Notes under the pieces: generated by a model
Told to the model about the DNA's origin: nothing
The model's database searches: none
Seen by the model: the letters and a program-made list of their open reading frames with translations, nothing else
Program-made: the position numbers and the translations under genes
IMG/VR virus record: IMGVR_UViG_3300030102_008735
Location: 766 to 64,765 of that record
DNA: 64,000 nucleotides
Source of the DNA: a virus
Reading direction: 5' to 3' (one strand)
Shown: in pieces, positions 43,966 through 53,501 of the stretch
How the letters are laid out: each line of letters opens with the position of its first letter
How positions within the stretch are numbered: position 1 is the stretch's first letter

Positions 43966-45602
43966 GAATAGTTGGTTTCCAATCTGGTGCACACGATGTA
44001 GCTTACTGCATATTAGAGAATGGTGTACCAATTATACATGAAGAACTTGAAAGATTAATAAGAATAAAGGAACCTAGAGGTGATGGTTTAAAAATGTACT
44101 TTGATAGGGTAGGTGAAGATTTACATGTAGATAATTTTGCATTTGGAAATCCAGGATTTGCATATCCAGGTGATAGTGAAAAGGCAAAGAAAATGAGAAA
44201 AGATTGTTATAATCAATCTTCAATGGATGCAATGGAAAGGGTACTAGAAAAAAGTGGAGGTAAAATGCATGAAATAGGACATCACCAAAGTCATGCAGCA
44301 AATGCATTTTTCTCAAGTAATTTCAATGATGCTATAATATTCACTATAGATGGTGGTGGAGTTGATTTTGCAATGCCGCATCAACTAAAAGGTGGTAGTC
44401 ATATTCAAACTGCAACCACTGTTTGGTTAGGAAAAGAAAATAAGATACACCCAGTTGATATAATGGATGTAAAGTTAAGAAATATTGGATCACCTTGGAG
44501 ATTATACACTAGGCAAATATTTGGACTATCATCAGGATATCCTAAAGGTAACCAAGTTGGAACAGTTATGGCATTGGCATGTGTAGGAAATCCTGATAAA
44601 TATTTTAGTGAATTTCTTTATGGATTTGAAGCAGGTGGTGGTGGTCATACACCTTTAACAAAAGGAATATGCGAAAAGTATAGAAAAATTGTACAGAGGT
44701 CTGAACAAGATAAGTATGATGTAGCGGCTGCAATACAAAAGGCAACTGAAATAGCAACATTTGAATTTATGGATTTTCATATCAAACAAGGAAACTATAA
44801 AAACATATGTTTATCTGGAGGAGTGGCATTAAATTGCTTAATGGTTGGAAAAATGTTGGATTGGTGGCCTGGTGTAAATATTTATGTTGACCCTGTCCCA
44901 TATGATGGAGGATTGGCTATTGGTTGTGCAAGATATTTATGGCATCATATATTAGATAATCCTAGAATAGAGTGGAAAGATAATTCTTCACCATACCTAG
45001 GAACAAAGTATGATTTGGAAGACATAGAGACTGCAATAGATAATCATAATGTAAAGTATAGAAAAGTTACAGATGATGATATTGTAAAAATGTTATGTGA
45101 TCAAAAGATAGTGTCAGTATTTGGTGGAGGTTCAGAATCAGGAAGAAGGGCATTAGGAAATAGAAGTATACTTGCTGACCCAAGATATAAGGAAATGAAA
45201 GATACTATTAATGAAAAAGTAAAACACAGGCAGTGGTTTAGACCATTCGCACCTGCTATATTATCTGAAGAAACTAAAAATTGGTTTGAAAAAGATGTTA
45301 ATAGTCCGTATATGAGTTTTGCAATTCCATTCAAAAAAGAAGTAAGGGACAAGGTACAAGCAGTTGTACATTTTGACGGTACAGGTAGATTACAGACAGT
45401 TAGTAAAAATGATAATAAATGGTTTCATGGATTAATATCAAAATTTAAGAAAAAAACAGGAGTACCAGTTTTATTAAACACGAGTTTTAATGATAGAGAA
45501 CCAATTGTAGAAACACCGGAAGATGCAATAAAATGTTTTATGGGTACAGATATTGACGTCTTATACTTTTTTGATGTTGGTTTAATAGTGGAGAAAAAAT
45601 AA
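43962..45602 (+). CDS. Carbamoyltransferase (NodU/TobZ family)
   Basis: The 546-residue protein has both domains of the family. The Kae1-like half shows IVGFQSGAHDVAYCILENGV at the start, IGHHQSHAANAFFSSNFNDA and IIFTIDGGGVDFA near residues 105-140, and ICLSGGVALNCLMVGK near 283-298. The YrdC-like C-terminal part has VSVFGGGSESGRRALGNRSI, DTINEKVKHRQWFRPFAPAI and TGVPVLLNTSFNDREPIVET. It adds a carbamoyl group to a sugar hydroxyl using carbamoyl phosphate and ATP, a decoration known from Nod factors and O-antigens. Confidence 0.88.
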   Translation: MRIVGFQSGAHDVAYCILENGVPIIHEELERLIRIKEPRGDGLKMYFDRVGEDLHVDNFAFGNPGFAYPGDSEKAKKMRKDCYNQSSMDAMERVLEKSGGKMHEIGHHQSHAANAFFSSNFNDAIIFTIDGGGVDFAMPHQLKGGSHIQTATTVWLGKENKIHPVDIMDVKLRNIGSPWRLYTRQIFGLSSGYPKGNQVGTVMALACVGNPDKYFSEFLYGFEAGGGGHTPLTKGICEKYRKIVQRSEQDKYDVAAAIQKATEIATFEFMDFHIKQGNYKNICLSGGVALNCLMVGKMLDWWPGVNIYVDPVPYDGGLAIGCARYLWHHILDNPRIEWKDNSSPYLGTKYDLEDIETAIDNHNVKYRKVTDDDIVKMLCDQKIVSVFGGGSESGRRALGNRSILADPRYKEMKDTINEKVKHRQWFRPFAPAILSEETKNWFEKDVNSPYMSFAIPFKKEVRDKVQAVVHFDGTGRLQTVSKNDNKWFHGLISKFKKKTGVPVLLNTSFNDREPIVETPEDAIKCFMGTDIDVLYFFDVGLIVEKK

Positions 45603-46369
45603 TGAAAAATATAGTATTTATACCAAATGTAAAATTTAATGGAAGAGGTGGAAACTACCACTACTCAATAAAGAGTTGGACACATTGGTGTAAAAAAAAT
45701 AATTGTGAATTGTTAGTTTGGGAAGATCCTATTCATGATCCTAACTTTATGACTATTATGTGGCAAAGATATTATTTGTTTGATATACTAAAGGCAAATG
45801 AAATAGATTATGATCAAATACTTATGGTTGATGCAGATACAATTGTACATCCAGATTGTCCTAATTTCTTTAATGAAACTGAACATAAATATTGTGGAGT
45901 AATGAATGATGGATGTTATGAATGGGTATTAAGAAGTTTAAATGTTTACAGCAAAAATGTATTTAATGGTGATTGGGTAAATCCTTGGGAATATATAAAT
46001 GGAGGGTTTCAAATAGTTAATAAGAAACATAAAGATTTTTTTGATAGTGTTGTAAAATTTTATTTAGATAATCAGAAAAATCTCTATTCAATACAAAAAG
46101 CAAACGGATTAGGCACTGACCAAACTCCAGTTAACTTTTTAATAAAAAATAGCGATGTTGAATTAAAGATATTACCTCAATGTTATAACTTACACCAAAT
46201 GGCTACAAAAAATCTATTATTTTTACATGAGTCACATTGGTGGGGCGATACACTAGAAAATATGTATAAATCTGGATGGGTATATCACTTTAATGCTATG
46301 CCAGGAAATCCTTTAAATAGAAACACAAATTATTGGTTAGAGAGATGTTACAATGAACTTTACGGATAA
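45602..46369 (+). CDS. Glycosyltransferase, GT-A (GT8-like)
   Basis: The 255-residue protein has IDYDQILMVDADTIVHPDCP near residues 72-91, a clear D-A-D metal motif, and WEYINGGFQIVNKKHKDFF near 131-149 (the N-G-G acceptor strand). The end FLHESHWWGDTLENMYKSGW supplies His residues that often complete the metal site in GT8 enzymes. It starts at the carbamoyltransferase stop (TAATG) and overlaps the following GT by 17 bases. Confidence 0.72.
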   Translation: MKNIVFIPNVKFNGRGGNYHYSIKSWTHWCKKNNCELLVWEDPIHDPNFMTIMWQRYYLFDILKANEIDYDQILMVDADTIVHPDCPNFFNETEHKYCGVMNDGCYEWVLRSLNVYSKNVFNGDWVNPWEYINGGFQIVNKKHKDFFDSVVKFYLDNQKNLYSIQKANGLGTDQTPVNFLIKNSDVELKILPQCYNLHQMATKNLLFLHESHWWGDTLENMYKSGWVYHFNAMPGNPLNRNTNYWLERCYNELYG

Positions 46370-47321
46370 AAAAATTGCATTCTTTACTGAAATGCCTTTT
46401 ATTGGAAAGGTAGGTAGGGATCATATACACATGAGAACTGAATTTGCTCAAATGTGTGCAATGGAGGTTGATCATTATTCATATTACAATTTAGAAAGAT
46501 TATTTACAAAACACACTGGGTATGATCATGTAATAATGTTAGTTAGTAAAACAACTAAGCTAAGAGATTGGATGGTAGATCATGATCTTATGCATTATGC
46601 AAGATATATGGGTAAAAAGGTTTGGTTTATGCAAGAAGCAACATGTTGGATTCACCAAACAATGAAACTACACCACCAGATTAATCACTATAATTTATTA
46701 AATGAAGTTGATGGAATATTGGCTGAAAATTTTACAGACTTTGAATACTATCGTGGTATAGCTCCAGAAAAGCCTGTTCATGTAATTCCAACACTTATGA
46801 TTGAAGAACCTCTTTTAAATGCAAGAAAAGTTGAAAGAGAAGACAAATCAATGATAGGTGGAAACTGTAATAGTTGGTATGGTGGATTTGATTCATACTT
46901 AGTTGCAAGTCATTTTAAAAATAAAATAAGTGTACCTAAAATGAGAAATGTTGAAAATGAAAATCAATTAGATAATCTGGAAATATTACCTCATATAAAA
47001 TTTAGAGAATGGATATATCATTTGGCATCGTATAAATATGCTGTTCACTTAATGCCTTCAGTCACTGCAGGTACATTTAGTTTAAACTGTTCATTTTTAG
47101 GAATACCTTGTATAGGATATAAACAATCTGATACACAAAGATTATGCCAACCAGATTTATCAGTTAATCATTGGGATTTAGAAAAAGCAATGCATCTTGC
47201 AAAACGTCTTAAAGAAGATGATAAATTCTATAAGCACTGTAGTGAAACAGCAATAGAAAATTATAACAAACACTTCAATGAAGAAGTATTTATTAAACAT
47301 ATGAGAAAAGTTTTATCATGA
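46353..47321 (+). CDS. Glycosyltransferase, GT-B-like
   Basis: The 322-residue protein begins DKKIAFFTEMPFIGKVGRDH, a GT-B acceptor-domain start. VWFMQEATCWIHQTMKLHHQ and VDGILAENFTDFEYYRGIAP lie in the first domain. YAVHLMPSVTAGTFSLNCSF and LGIPCIGYKQSDTQRLCQPD near residues 227-268 replace the usual E-x7-E loop. It has no membrane segment. The sugar and acceptor are unknown. It is coupled on both sides. Confidence 0.6.
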   Translation: MNFTDKKIAFFTEMPFIGKVGRDHIHMRTEFAQMCAMEVDHYSYYNLERLFTKHTGYDHVIMLVSKTTKLRDWMVDHDLMHYARYMGKKVWFMQEATCWIHQTMKLHHQINHYNLLNEVDGILAENFTDFEYYRGIAPEKPVHVIPTLMIEEPLLNARKVEREDKSMIGGNCNSWYGGFDSYLVASHFKNKISVPKMRNVENENQLDNLEILPHIKFREWIYHLASYKYAVHLMPSVTAGTFSLNCSFLGIPCIGYKQSDTQRLCQPDLSVNHWDLEKAMHLAKRLKEDDKFYKHCSETAIENYNKHFNEEVFIKHMRKVLS

Positions 47322-48517
47322 AAATAAGTTTTATTCAACCAAGTAGAAACAATCTTAAGTATTTAAAATGGTCTTATGATTCAATTAGAAAAAATCAAGG
47401 TGATCACACTGTGGAAATTTGTGTGGCTGATGATTTTTCTAATGATGGTACATGGAATTGGTGTCAAGAAACAATGAAGAATGATTCTAATTTTAAAGCA
47501 ATTAGAAATGAAGGACCAACTAGATTAGGACATACAATACTATATGACAGATTAGTTAATGAAGTGGCAAGTCATGACATCTGTATGATATATCATGCCG
47601 ATATGTATTTATGCCCAGATGCATTAGATGCAATTGAAAGATATATAAAACCAAAAGAAATTGTATCATTAACAAGAATAGAACCACCACTACACCCAGA
47701 AGGACCAGAAAAAATATTAAAAGATTTTGGAATAGAGCCTGAAGAATTTAAAGAAGACGACTTATTACATTTTTTATATAGAAATGAAAAATTATTAGGA
47801 AGAGTTACTGAAGGTATATTTGCTCCATGGGCTTTCTATAAAAAAGATTTTCAGGAGATAGGTGGCCATGATAAAATATTTGCACCTCAATCAAAAGAAG
47901 ACACTGATATATTTAATAGGTTTCAATTGAATGGGGTTAAATTTACTCAAACATGGCGAGGTTGTGTTTATCATATGACTTGTAGAGGTAGTAGGTTTGC
48001 CGATGGTGCAAAAAGAAATCCTGATGGTCAAGTATTTATGAAGAACAGGGAAACAGATGAATGGTTGAAACAAAATCAAAAAGCAACTAGGGAATTTATT
48101 AGAAAATGGGGACACTTTTGTAAACATGATGAATATATGAAACCAATTATTCCACCGAAGTATGATATAGGATTTGTCATTAATAATATCCATGAACAAT
48201 TAATAGGTGCTTTAGAACCTTGGTGCAGTACAATATATACCGATGATAGTTATATTCCAATCGGAGATTATATTGAGAATGAAGATACATCATTTGATAT
48301 GAATGCTAAATTTAAACCACTATCTAGTAAAAAGGAAAATGATATTTTAGTTGAAATAGAAGGAAGATTATTTAACCAAAACGATTTTCAGTATATACAA
48401 CAACTGTCTGAAATAATCAATGATAGTGGTGAAATAGGATCTTTTAATTTAGGCAATTTAAAAATAACCATTAATAGTTTAAATACATATGAAAAGGAAT
48501 TGATAGTCTGTGAATAA
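47318..48517 (+). CDS. Family 2 glycosyltransferase with C-terminal extension
   Basis: The 399-residue protein starts with a GT2 fold: KISFIQPSRNNLKYLKWSYD, EICVADDFSNDGTWNWCQET, and MIYHADMYLCPDALDAIERY with H-A-D in place of DxD near residues 89-108. FAPQSKEDTDIFNRFQLNGV near 185-204 has the E-D catalytic pair. About 130 further residues follow with no recognised domain. The extension could bind a partner. It overlaps its neighbours by a few bases at both ends. Confidence 0.72.
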   Translation: MKISFIQPSRNNLKYLKWSYDSIRKNQGDHTVEICVADDFSNDGTWNWCQETMKNDSNFKAIRNEGPTRLGHTILYDRLVNEVASHDICMIYHADMYLCPDALDAIERYIKPKEIVSLTRIEPPLHPEGPEKILKDFGIEPEEFKEDDLLHFLYRNEKLLGRVTEGIFAPWAFYKKDFQEIGGHDKIFAPQSKEDTDIFNRFQLNGVKFTQTWRGCVYHMTCRGSRFADGAKRNPDGQVFMKNRETDEWLKQNQKATREFIRKWGHFCKHDEYMKPIIPPKYDIGFVINNIHEQLIGALEPWCSTIYTDDSYIPIGDYIENEDTSFDMNAKFKPLSSKKENDILVEIEGRLFNQNDFQYIQQLSEIINDSGEIGSFNLGNLKITINSLNTYEKELIVCE

Positions 48518-49589
48518 GTTTATACATATATTAGGTGCTAGACCTCAATTTGTTAAAGCAGGTATAATTGTTAATAAGATGATCAATAAAGGATGGGACT
48601 GTAAAATAATTCATACAGGACAACACTTTGATTCAAATATGTCAGATATCTTCTTTAGTGAAATGAATTTACCAACTCCAGATTACAATTTAGGTATACA
48701 TTCAATGTCACATGGTGAAATGACTGGAGAAATGATTATACAAATTGAAAGATTATTGGTTAAAGAAAAACCAGACTTTATAGTTATTTATGGTGATACA
48801 AATTCAACTTTGGCCGGTGCAATTGCTGCAAAGAAATTAGATATAAAAATTATTCATATTGAAGGCGGAATAAGAAATTATGATTTTAAAATGCCTGAAG
48901 AAATAAATAGAATATTGGTTGATAAAATATCAAACATAGTACTTTGTCCAACAGAACATTCAATGGACAATATGATTATGGAAGCATGTGATAGACATGA
49001 ACAAAAATGTTATTTTACAGGTGATATAATGTATGACTGTTATTTACAATCAAAGAATATTTTTAAATATGATAATGTTCCTAATAACGATTATGCATTA
49101 GTAACAATCCATCGCCAAGAAAATGTTGATGATCACATAGAACAAATTGTTGATTTTCTAAATTCAGTAAATGAAAAAATACAAATTTTATTTCCTATAC
49201 ATCCTAGAACTAGAAATAAAATAAATAAAGAAAAACTAACTAATAGAGTCAAGTTTAAAACAATAGATCCAGTTGGTTATTTAAATATGCAAGGACTTAT
49301 AGAAAAAAGTAGTTTTGTAATTACTGATAGTGGAGGTTTGATTAAAGAGGCATACTATCATAAAAAACCAAGCCTGTGTTTATTGAAAAATCCAGTTTGG
49401 CCGGAACTAGAAAAGGCTTCTATAAATTCATGGATTGGCGATTCAGAATTACTAAATAAATGTGATAGTATAATTTATGGATTGGAATATATGAATAAAC
49501 ATATTGATGCACAACACCAAAAAAGTCATATTTTTGGAAATGGTACAACATGTGATTTAATAATTAAAAGTATTGAAGAAAATATATAA
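48510..49589 (+). CDS. wecB: UDP-N-acetylglucosamine 2-epimerase (WecB/NeuC type)
   Basis: The 359-residue protein has the family order: IHILGARPQFVKAGIIVNKM, IIHTGQHFDSNMSDIFFSEM, IVIYGDTNSTLAGAIAAKKL near residues 91-110, IIHIEGGIRNYDFKMPEEIN, RILVDKISNIVLCPTEHSMD, and SFVITDSGGLIKEAYYHKKP near 270-289. It makes UDP-ManNAc or, as NeuC, free ManNAc. Within this island it could serve either the NeuB/NeuA route or a UDP-mannosaminuronate route with the genes at 49589, 53498 and 54363. Confidence 0.88.
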   Translation: MNKFIHILGARPQFVKAGIIVNKMINKGWDCKIIHTGQHFDSNMSDIFFSEMNLPTPDYNLGIHSMSHGEMTGEMIIQIERLLVKEKPDFIVIYGDTNSTLAGAIAAKKLDIKIIHIEGGIRNYDFKMPEEINRILVDKISNIVLCPTEHSMDNMIMEACDRHEQKCYFTGDIMYDCYLQSKNIFKYDNVPNNDYALVTIHRQENVDDHIEQIVDFLNSVNEKIQILFPIHPRTRNKINKEKLTNRVKFKTIDPVGYLNMQGLIEKSSFVITDSGGLIKEAYYHKKPSLCLLKNPVWPELEKASINSWIGDSELLNKCDSIIYGLEYMNKHIDAQHQKSHIFGNGTTCDLIIKSIEENI

Positions 49590-50455
49590 TGAAAAAATTT
49601 GCATTAATAGGGGCAAGCGGCTATATAGCACCAAGACATGTTGAGGCAATAAAACATATAGGTGGTGATTTAGTTGCATTACTAGATCCATATGACGGAA
49701 TAGGATACATAGATAAATATTTTCCTAATGCATCATACTTTAAGGAAACTGAAAGATTTGATAGACATTTAGACAGACTTAGGAGAAAGGGAAATGGAGT
49801 GGATTATGTATCAATATGTTCCCCAAATTATTTACATGATTCTCACATAAGACTAGGACTAAGGAATGGTGCAAATATAATATGTGAAAAACCTATAGTA
49901 CTAAAACATGAACACATACAGTCGCTTTTAAATATACAGAATGAAACAGGAAAAACAATAAATACTATTTTGCAATTAAGACATCATCCAACAATAGTTT
50001 CACTAAGAGAAAGATTTAAGGATACAAAAAATATTCATGACATTACCTTAAAATATATAACTCCAAGAGGGTTGTGGTATAAGTATTCATGGAAAGGTGA
50101 TATAGATAAATCAGGTGGTGTAGCATCAAATATTGGTGTACATTTTTTTGATATGCTAATTTGGATTTTTGGAAATGTAAGAATTGTTGATGTAAAAAAT
50201 ACTGAGACAAGTTCAAAAGGTACTCTTATACTTGATAATGCAAATGTAAAATTCAACCTAAGTATAAATCAAGAAGATTTACCTTGGAATGAATGGAAAG
50301 CATTTAGGTCTATAACAATAAATGGTGAAGAACTTGAGTTCTCAGACGGATTTACAGAATTACATAACGTTAGTTATGATAAGATTATTAATGGAAATGG
50401 ATGGGGTTTAACCGATGTTGAAAAAACTATAGAATTAGTCGAGAAATTAACATGA
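49589..50455 (+). CDS. Gfo/Idh/MocA oxidoreductase (WlbA/WbpB-like)
   Basis: The 288-residue NAD-dependent enzyme starts KKFALIGASGYIAPRHVEAI. VDYVSICSPNYLHDSHIRLG and ANIICEKPIVLKHEHIQSLL near residues 71-112 include the catalytic E-K-P motif. SGGVASNIGVHFFDMLIWIF near 175-194 is the G-G-x-x-x-D-x-G/H-x-H-x-x-D motif. The start AxGYIAPRH is typical of UDP-GlcNAc-uronate 3-dehydrogenases that prepare the 3-keto sugar for amination. The aminotransferase that normally follows is not in the window. Overlap with wecB is one base. Confidence 0.78.
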   Translation: MKKFALIGASGYIAPRHVEAIKHIGGDLVALLDPYDGIGYIDKYFPNASYFKETERFDRHLDRLRRKGNGVDYVSICSPNYLHDSHIRLGLRNGANIICEKPIVLKHEHIQSLLNIQNETGKTINTILQLRHHPTIVSLRERFKDTKNIHDITLKYITPRGLWYKYSWKGDIDKSGGVASNIGVHFFDMLIWIFGNVRIVDVKNTETSSKGTLILDNANVKFNLSINQEDLPWNEWKAFRSITINGEELEFSDGFTELHNVSYDKIINGNGWGLTDVEKTIELVEKLT

Positions 50456-51426
50456 AAGATAATATAATAATATATGTATCATCAAAAAATAACTATGATA
50501 TGTTGGAACATGAAGTACTTAAAAATATAAAACTTAATGGGTTTGAGTTTATTAATGTTGATGACAATTCATATGATATTGAAAAGGAAAATGGTATTGA
50601 TCTATGTAAAGAAAAAAACATAACATTTTTGGAAAATGAAGGCATAGGAGTACAATGGGCAACTCAAACTTTAATTAATTTCATAAATAAAAATAGACCT
50701 AATTGTAAATGGATATTATGTTTTCAGCATGATAATTATCCTATAACTCCAAACTTTTTTGAAAGAATAAGTAATCTTACTAATACTGGAAAAATTGACG
50801 AGTTTGGCTTATTAGGATTCAATGTACTTGACAGGGGCAAATATTGTAAGAACCATTATGAAAAGTGGAAAGACGGAGAATATGTACCAGGAATGTTAGG
50901 TCTTTGTCATTTAAGTGTAAAAAGTGAAAGTAAAAGATGGATATCGCCTAGTCACAACTATGACCTATGTGTAGATAATTGGGATAACTGGAAAAATCCG
51001 TTTATAGTTGAAATGCCTATGTGGGCAGCTGTTGGAATAAATGTTAAAAAGTGGAATGATAATATAGAACCTTGTAATGATTATAGGTTTCATCTTTGGT
51101 TACCAGATATTGCAATGAAATTTAATTCATTAAATATTCCAACAATTATTCTTCCTAAATTATATTGTATGAATGATCAGGACTTAAAGGAAAAATATGA
51201 CATACCTAGTAAGTCAGTTACCTCAGGATTTAAACATTATTTTGGTGATGTAAGTTCAAAGGATTCTCAAAAAATATTTAATTCAAGATGGGGTTGGAAA
51301 TATAATGATGCAAAAAATACTTTTGGTAAAGTTGAAAAAAAATATAGTAATACTTTATTAAGTGATTATTTCAATAATGATCCATATAAAGGTGCTTTAA
51401 AAACATACGACTTTGGAGAATACTAA
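50452..51426 (+). CDS. Glycosyltransferase-like protein, 324 aa
   Basis: The protein opens IIIYVSSKNNYDMLEHEVLK and has FEFINVDDNSYDIEKENGID, then GVQWATQTLINFI and CKWILCFQHDNYPITPNFFE near residues 81-100 (H-D in the metal position). VEMPMWAAVGINVKKWND near 187-204 is a plausible acceptor strand. It has GT2-like order but weak motifs. The end contains a Trp- and Lys-rich tail. Coupled to the next gene by one base. Confidence 0.55.
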   Translation: MKDNIIIYVSSKNNYDMLEHEVLKNIKLNGFEFINVDDNSYDIEKENGIDLCKEKNITFLENEGIGVQWATQTLINFINKNRPNCKWILCFQHDNYPITPNFFERISNLTNTGKIDEFGLLGFNVLDRGKYCKNHYEKWKDGEYVPGMLGLCHLSVKSESKRWISPSHNYDLCVDNWDNWKNPFIVEMPMWAAVGINVKKWNDNIEPCNDYRFHLWLPDIAMKFNSLNIPTIILPKLYCMNDQDLKEKYDIPSKSVTSGFKHYFGDVSSKDSQKIFNSRWGWKYNDAKNTFGKVEKKYSNTLLSDYFNNDPYKGALKTYDFGEY

Positions 51427-52385
51427 TGAATATAATGGTAACAGGTGCAGCAGGACTTATAGGTTCGCATTTAGTTGATAAACTATTGGTTGATGGCCAT
51501 AATGTAATTGGTTTAGATAACCTATCATTTGGAACAGCTGACAATTTAAAATTTGCAAGAAAATTTAAAAATTTTATATTTCATAAAAATCAATCTAAAA
51601 ATTATTCTAATATTGATTTTGTGTTTCACTTAGCATCTGGTAAAAAGGCATATCCTAATAGCTCAAAAAATATTATGAGTCAAGAAATGTCATGTTCTGA
51701 TGTGCTAAAAAATAATTCACAAATGATTATGGATATATCAAAATATTGTATGCAGAGAAACATTCCTATGATATTTACTTCAACATCAGATGTATATGGA
51801 GATCATCATGATTTTAAAGAAAGTAGTTCAGTACAAATAGGACCAACAAATATTGAGAGGTACAGTTATTCAATGACTAAATTATTTGAAGAACAATATC
51901 TTTTAAATTTATATAATGAAAATAAAATAAATGTATGCATTCCAAGAATATTTGGATGCTTTAGTGAAAGGTCAAAAAAAGGTTGGTCTGCAGGACATAT
52001 TCCAATTTTTATTAATAATGCATTAAATAATAAAGACATTGTAATTCATGGTGACGGAAAGCAAACACGTACAATGGTTTATGTAAGTGATATTGTTGAA
52101 GGACTAATTAAAATAATGGAAAACTTTGAAAAAGTAAATGGTGAAATAATCAATCTAGGTGGTGAAGAAGAAATGAGTATATATGATCATGCAAAAATGA
52201 TATTGGAAATCACAAACTCAAATTCAGATATAAAATTTGTTGATGAAAAGTCAATTCATGGAAAGTACAAGGACATAAGAAGAAGAAAACCTAACTTAAC
52301 AAAAATAAAAAATTTATTAGGATTTAAACAGAAATCCAATTTTAAAGAATCCCTAATAAAAGTAATAGATGATTGGAAAAATTAA
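51426..52385 (+). CDS. NAD-dependent sugar epimerase/dehydratase (SDR)
   Basis: The 319-residue extended SDR begins NIMVTGAAGLIGSHLVDKLL (GxxGxxG). FVFHLASGKKAYPNSSKNIM, MIFTSTSDVYGDHHDFKESS (catalytic Ser/Thr) and IERYSYSMTKLFEEQYLLNL with Y-x3-K near residues 149-153 complete the site. VIHGDGKQTRTMVYVSDIVE follows. It acts on an NDP-sugar, as a 4-epimerase or 4,6-dehydratase. The next gene is a second SDR of the same size but clearly different sequence. Confidence 0.85.
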   Translation: MNIMVTGAAGLIGSHLVDKLLVDGHNVIGLDNLSFGTADNLKFARKFKNFIFHKNQSKNYSNIDFVFHLASGKKAYPNSSKNIMSQEMSCSDVLKNNSQMIMDISKYCMQRNIPMIFTSTSDVYGDHHDFKESSSVQIGPTNIERYSYSMTKLFEEQYLLNLYNENKINVCIPRIFGCFSERSKKGWSAGHIPIFINNALNNKDIVIHGDGKQTRTMVYVSDIVEGLIKIMENFEKVNGEIINLGGEEEMSIYDHAKMILEITNSNSDIKFVDEKSIHGKYKDIRRRKPNLTKIKNLLGFKQKSNFKESLIKVIDDWKN

Positions 52386-52386
52386 A

Positions 52387-53298
52387 ATGAAAAAATTACA
52401 AAGAGCAATAGTAACTGGTGGGGCTGGATTTATAGGATCACATTTAGTTGATAAATTAATTGATATGGGAGTAAGAGTTACTATTATTGATGACTTTTCA
52501 ACAGGTAAACGTGAAAACATCAACCCAGCCGCATATTGTTGGGAACAGGATTTATCAACAGTCGAGGTAAGTACTCTAACTGAATATATGAAAAATGTAG
52601 ATGTAGTATTTCATATGGCTGCATTGGCAAGAGTTCAACCATCAATAGAAAATCCTGTAGACTATCATAATGTAAATGTTACAGGTACACATAACTTATT
52701 GGTTGCTGCAAGGGATGGAGGAGTAAGAAGATTTATATACAGTTCGTCAAGTTCAATATATGGTGATGCAAAAGTTCCAACATTAGAAGAACATCCAAAA
52801 AATCCAATGTCACCTTATGCACTACATAAATTAATTGGAGAACAATACTGTAAATTGTTTAATACATTATATAATATTGATGCAATATCATTAAGATACT
52901 TTAATGTATATGGTGACAGAATGTCATTGGATGGTGCATATAGATTGGCCATTCCAATATTTGCAACTCAAATCAAAGAAGGTAAACCTTGTACTATTAA
53001 TAATGATGGTAATCAAAAAAGAGACTTTACTTATGTAGGTGACGTTGTTGAAGCAAATATATTGGCAGCAATGGATGAAGATATTAAAGGAGAAGTATTT
53101 AATATTGGTAATGGAAATAACTATTCAGTTAATGAACTAGTTGATATGATGGGTGGAGAAAAAAGTTATGGTAATAAAGTTATCGAACCATTTGAAACTT
53201 TAGCCGATAATTCAAAAGCTTATTTTGATTTTGGCTGGAGTCCAAAAGGAAATTTAGAAAAATGGATAAAAAATTATATGGAGAAATTAAGGTTATGA
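52387..53298 (+). CDS. NAD-dependent sugar epimerase (UDP-glucose 4-epimerase-like)
   Basis: The 303-residue extended SDR starts AIVTGGAGFIGSHLVDKLID. DVVFHMAALARVQPSIENPV, FIYSSSSSIYGDAKVPTLEE and MSPYALHKLIGEQYCKLFNT (Y-x3-K) follow in order, then LRYFNVYGDRMSLDGAYRLA near residues 174-193. I set the start at the second in-frame ATG (52387), two bases after the upstream stop, because the earlier ATG at 52369 adds six residues before the beta-strand and overlaps the previous gene. It interconverts C4 epimers of a UDP-sugar, most likely UDP-GlcNAc or UDP-Glc. Confidence 0.87.
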   Translation: MKKLQRAIVTGGAGFIGSHLVDKLIDMGVRVTIIDDFSTGKRENINPAAYCWEQDLSTVEVSTLTEYMKNVDVVFHMAALARVQPSIENPVDYHNVNVTGTHNLLVAARDGGVRRFIYSSSSSIYGDAKVPTLEEHPKNPMSPYALHKLIGEQYCKLFNTLYNIDAISLRYFNVYGDRMSLDGAYRLAIPIFATQIKEGKPCTINNDGNQKRDFTYVGDVVEANILAAMDEDIKGEVFNIGNGNNYSVNELVDMMGGEKSYGNKVIEPFETLADNSKAYFDFGWSPKGNLEKWIKNYMEKLRL

Positions 53299-53501
53299 AA
53301 AAATCAAAAAGAGGAAGACCACCAAAAAAAGTAAAAAAATGGAATCCTATGTATACTAAAATTATGGTTAGAAAAATTTTACAAGAAAAGCTTAGGGAAA
53401 ATGATCATGATATAGCGGAGTTGGTTGACATAAGATCTAAATTTATAGACTCAGTATTGGAGGAACTTGATAAAACCGTTAAGGGAGAAAATGAACAATG
53501 A
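53295..53501 (+). CDS. Small AT-hook DNA-binding protein
   Basis: The 68-residue protein begins MKKSKRGRPPKKVKKWNP. KRGRPPKK contains the AT-hook core R-G-R-P that binds the minor groove of AT-rich DNA. The rest is helical and charged (KILQEKLRENDHDIAELVD, then KFIDSVLEELDKTV). I choose the ATG at 53295, which overlaps the epimerase stop (ATGA), over an upstream ATG at 53262 that adds 11 residues from inside the epimerase gene. It might be a nucleoid or regulatory protein for this AT-rich genome. It overlaps the next gene by four bases. Confidence 0.65.
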   Translation: MKKSKRGRPPKKVKKWNPMYTKIMVRKILQEKLRENDHDIAELVDIRSKFIDSVLEELDKTVKGENEQ

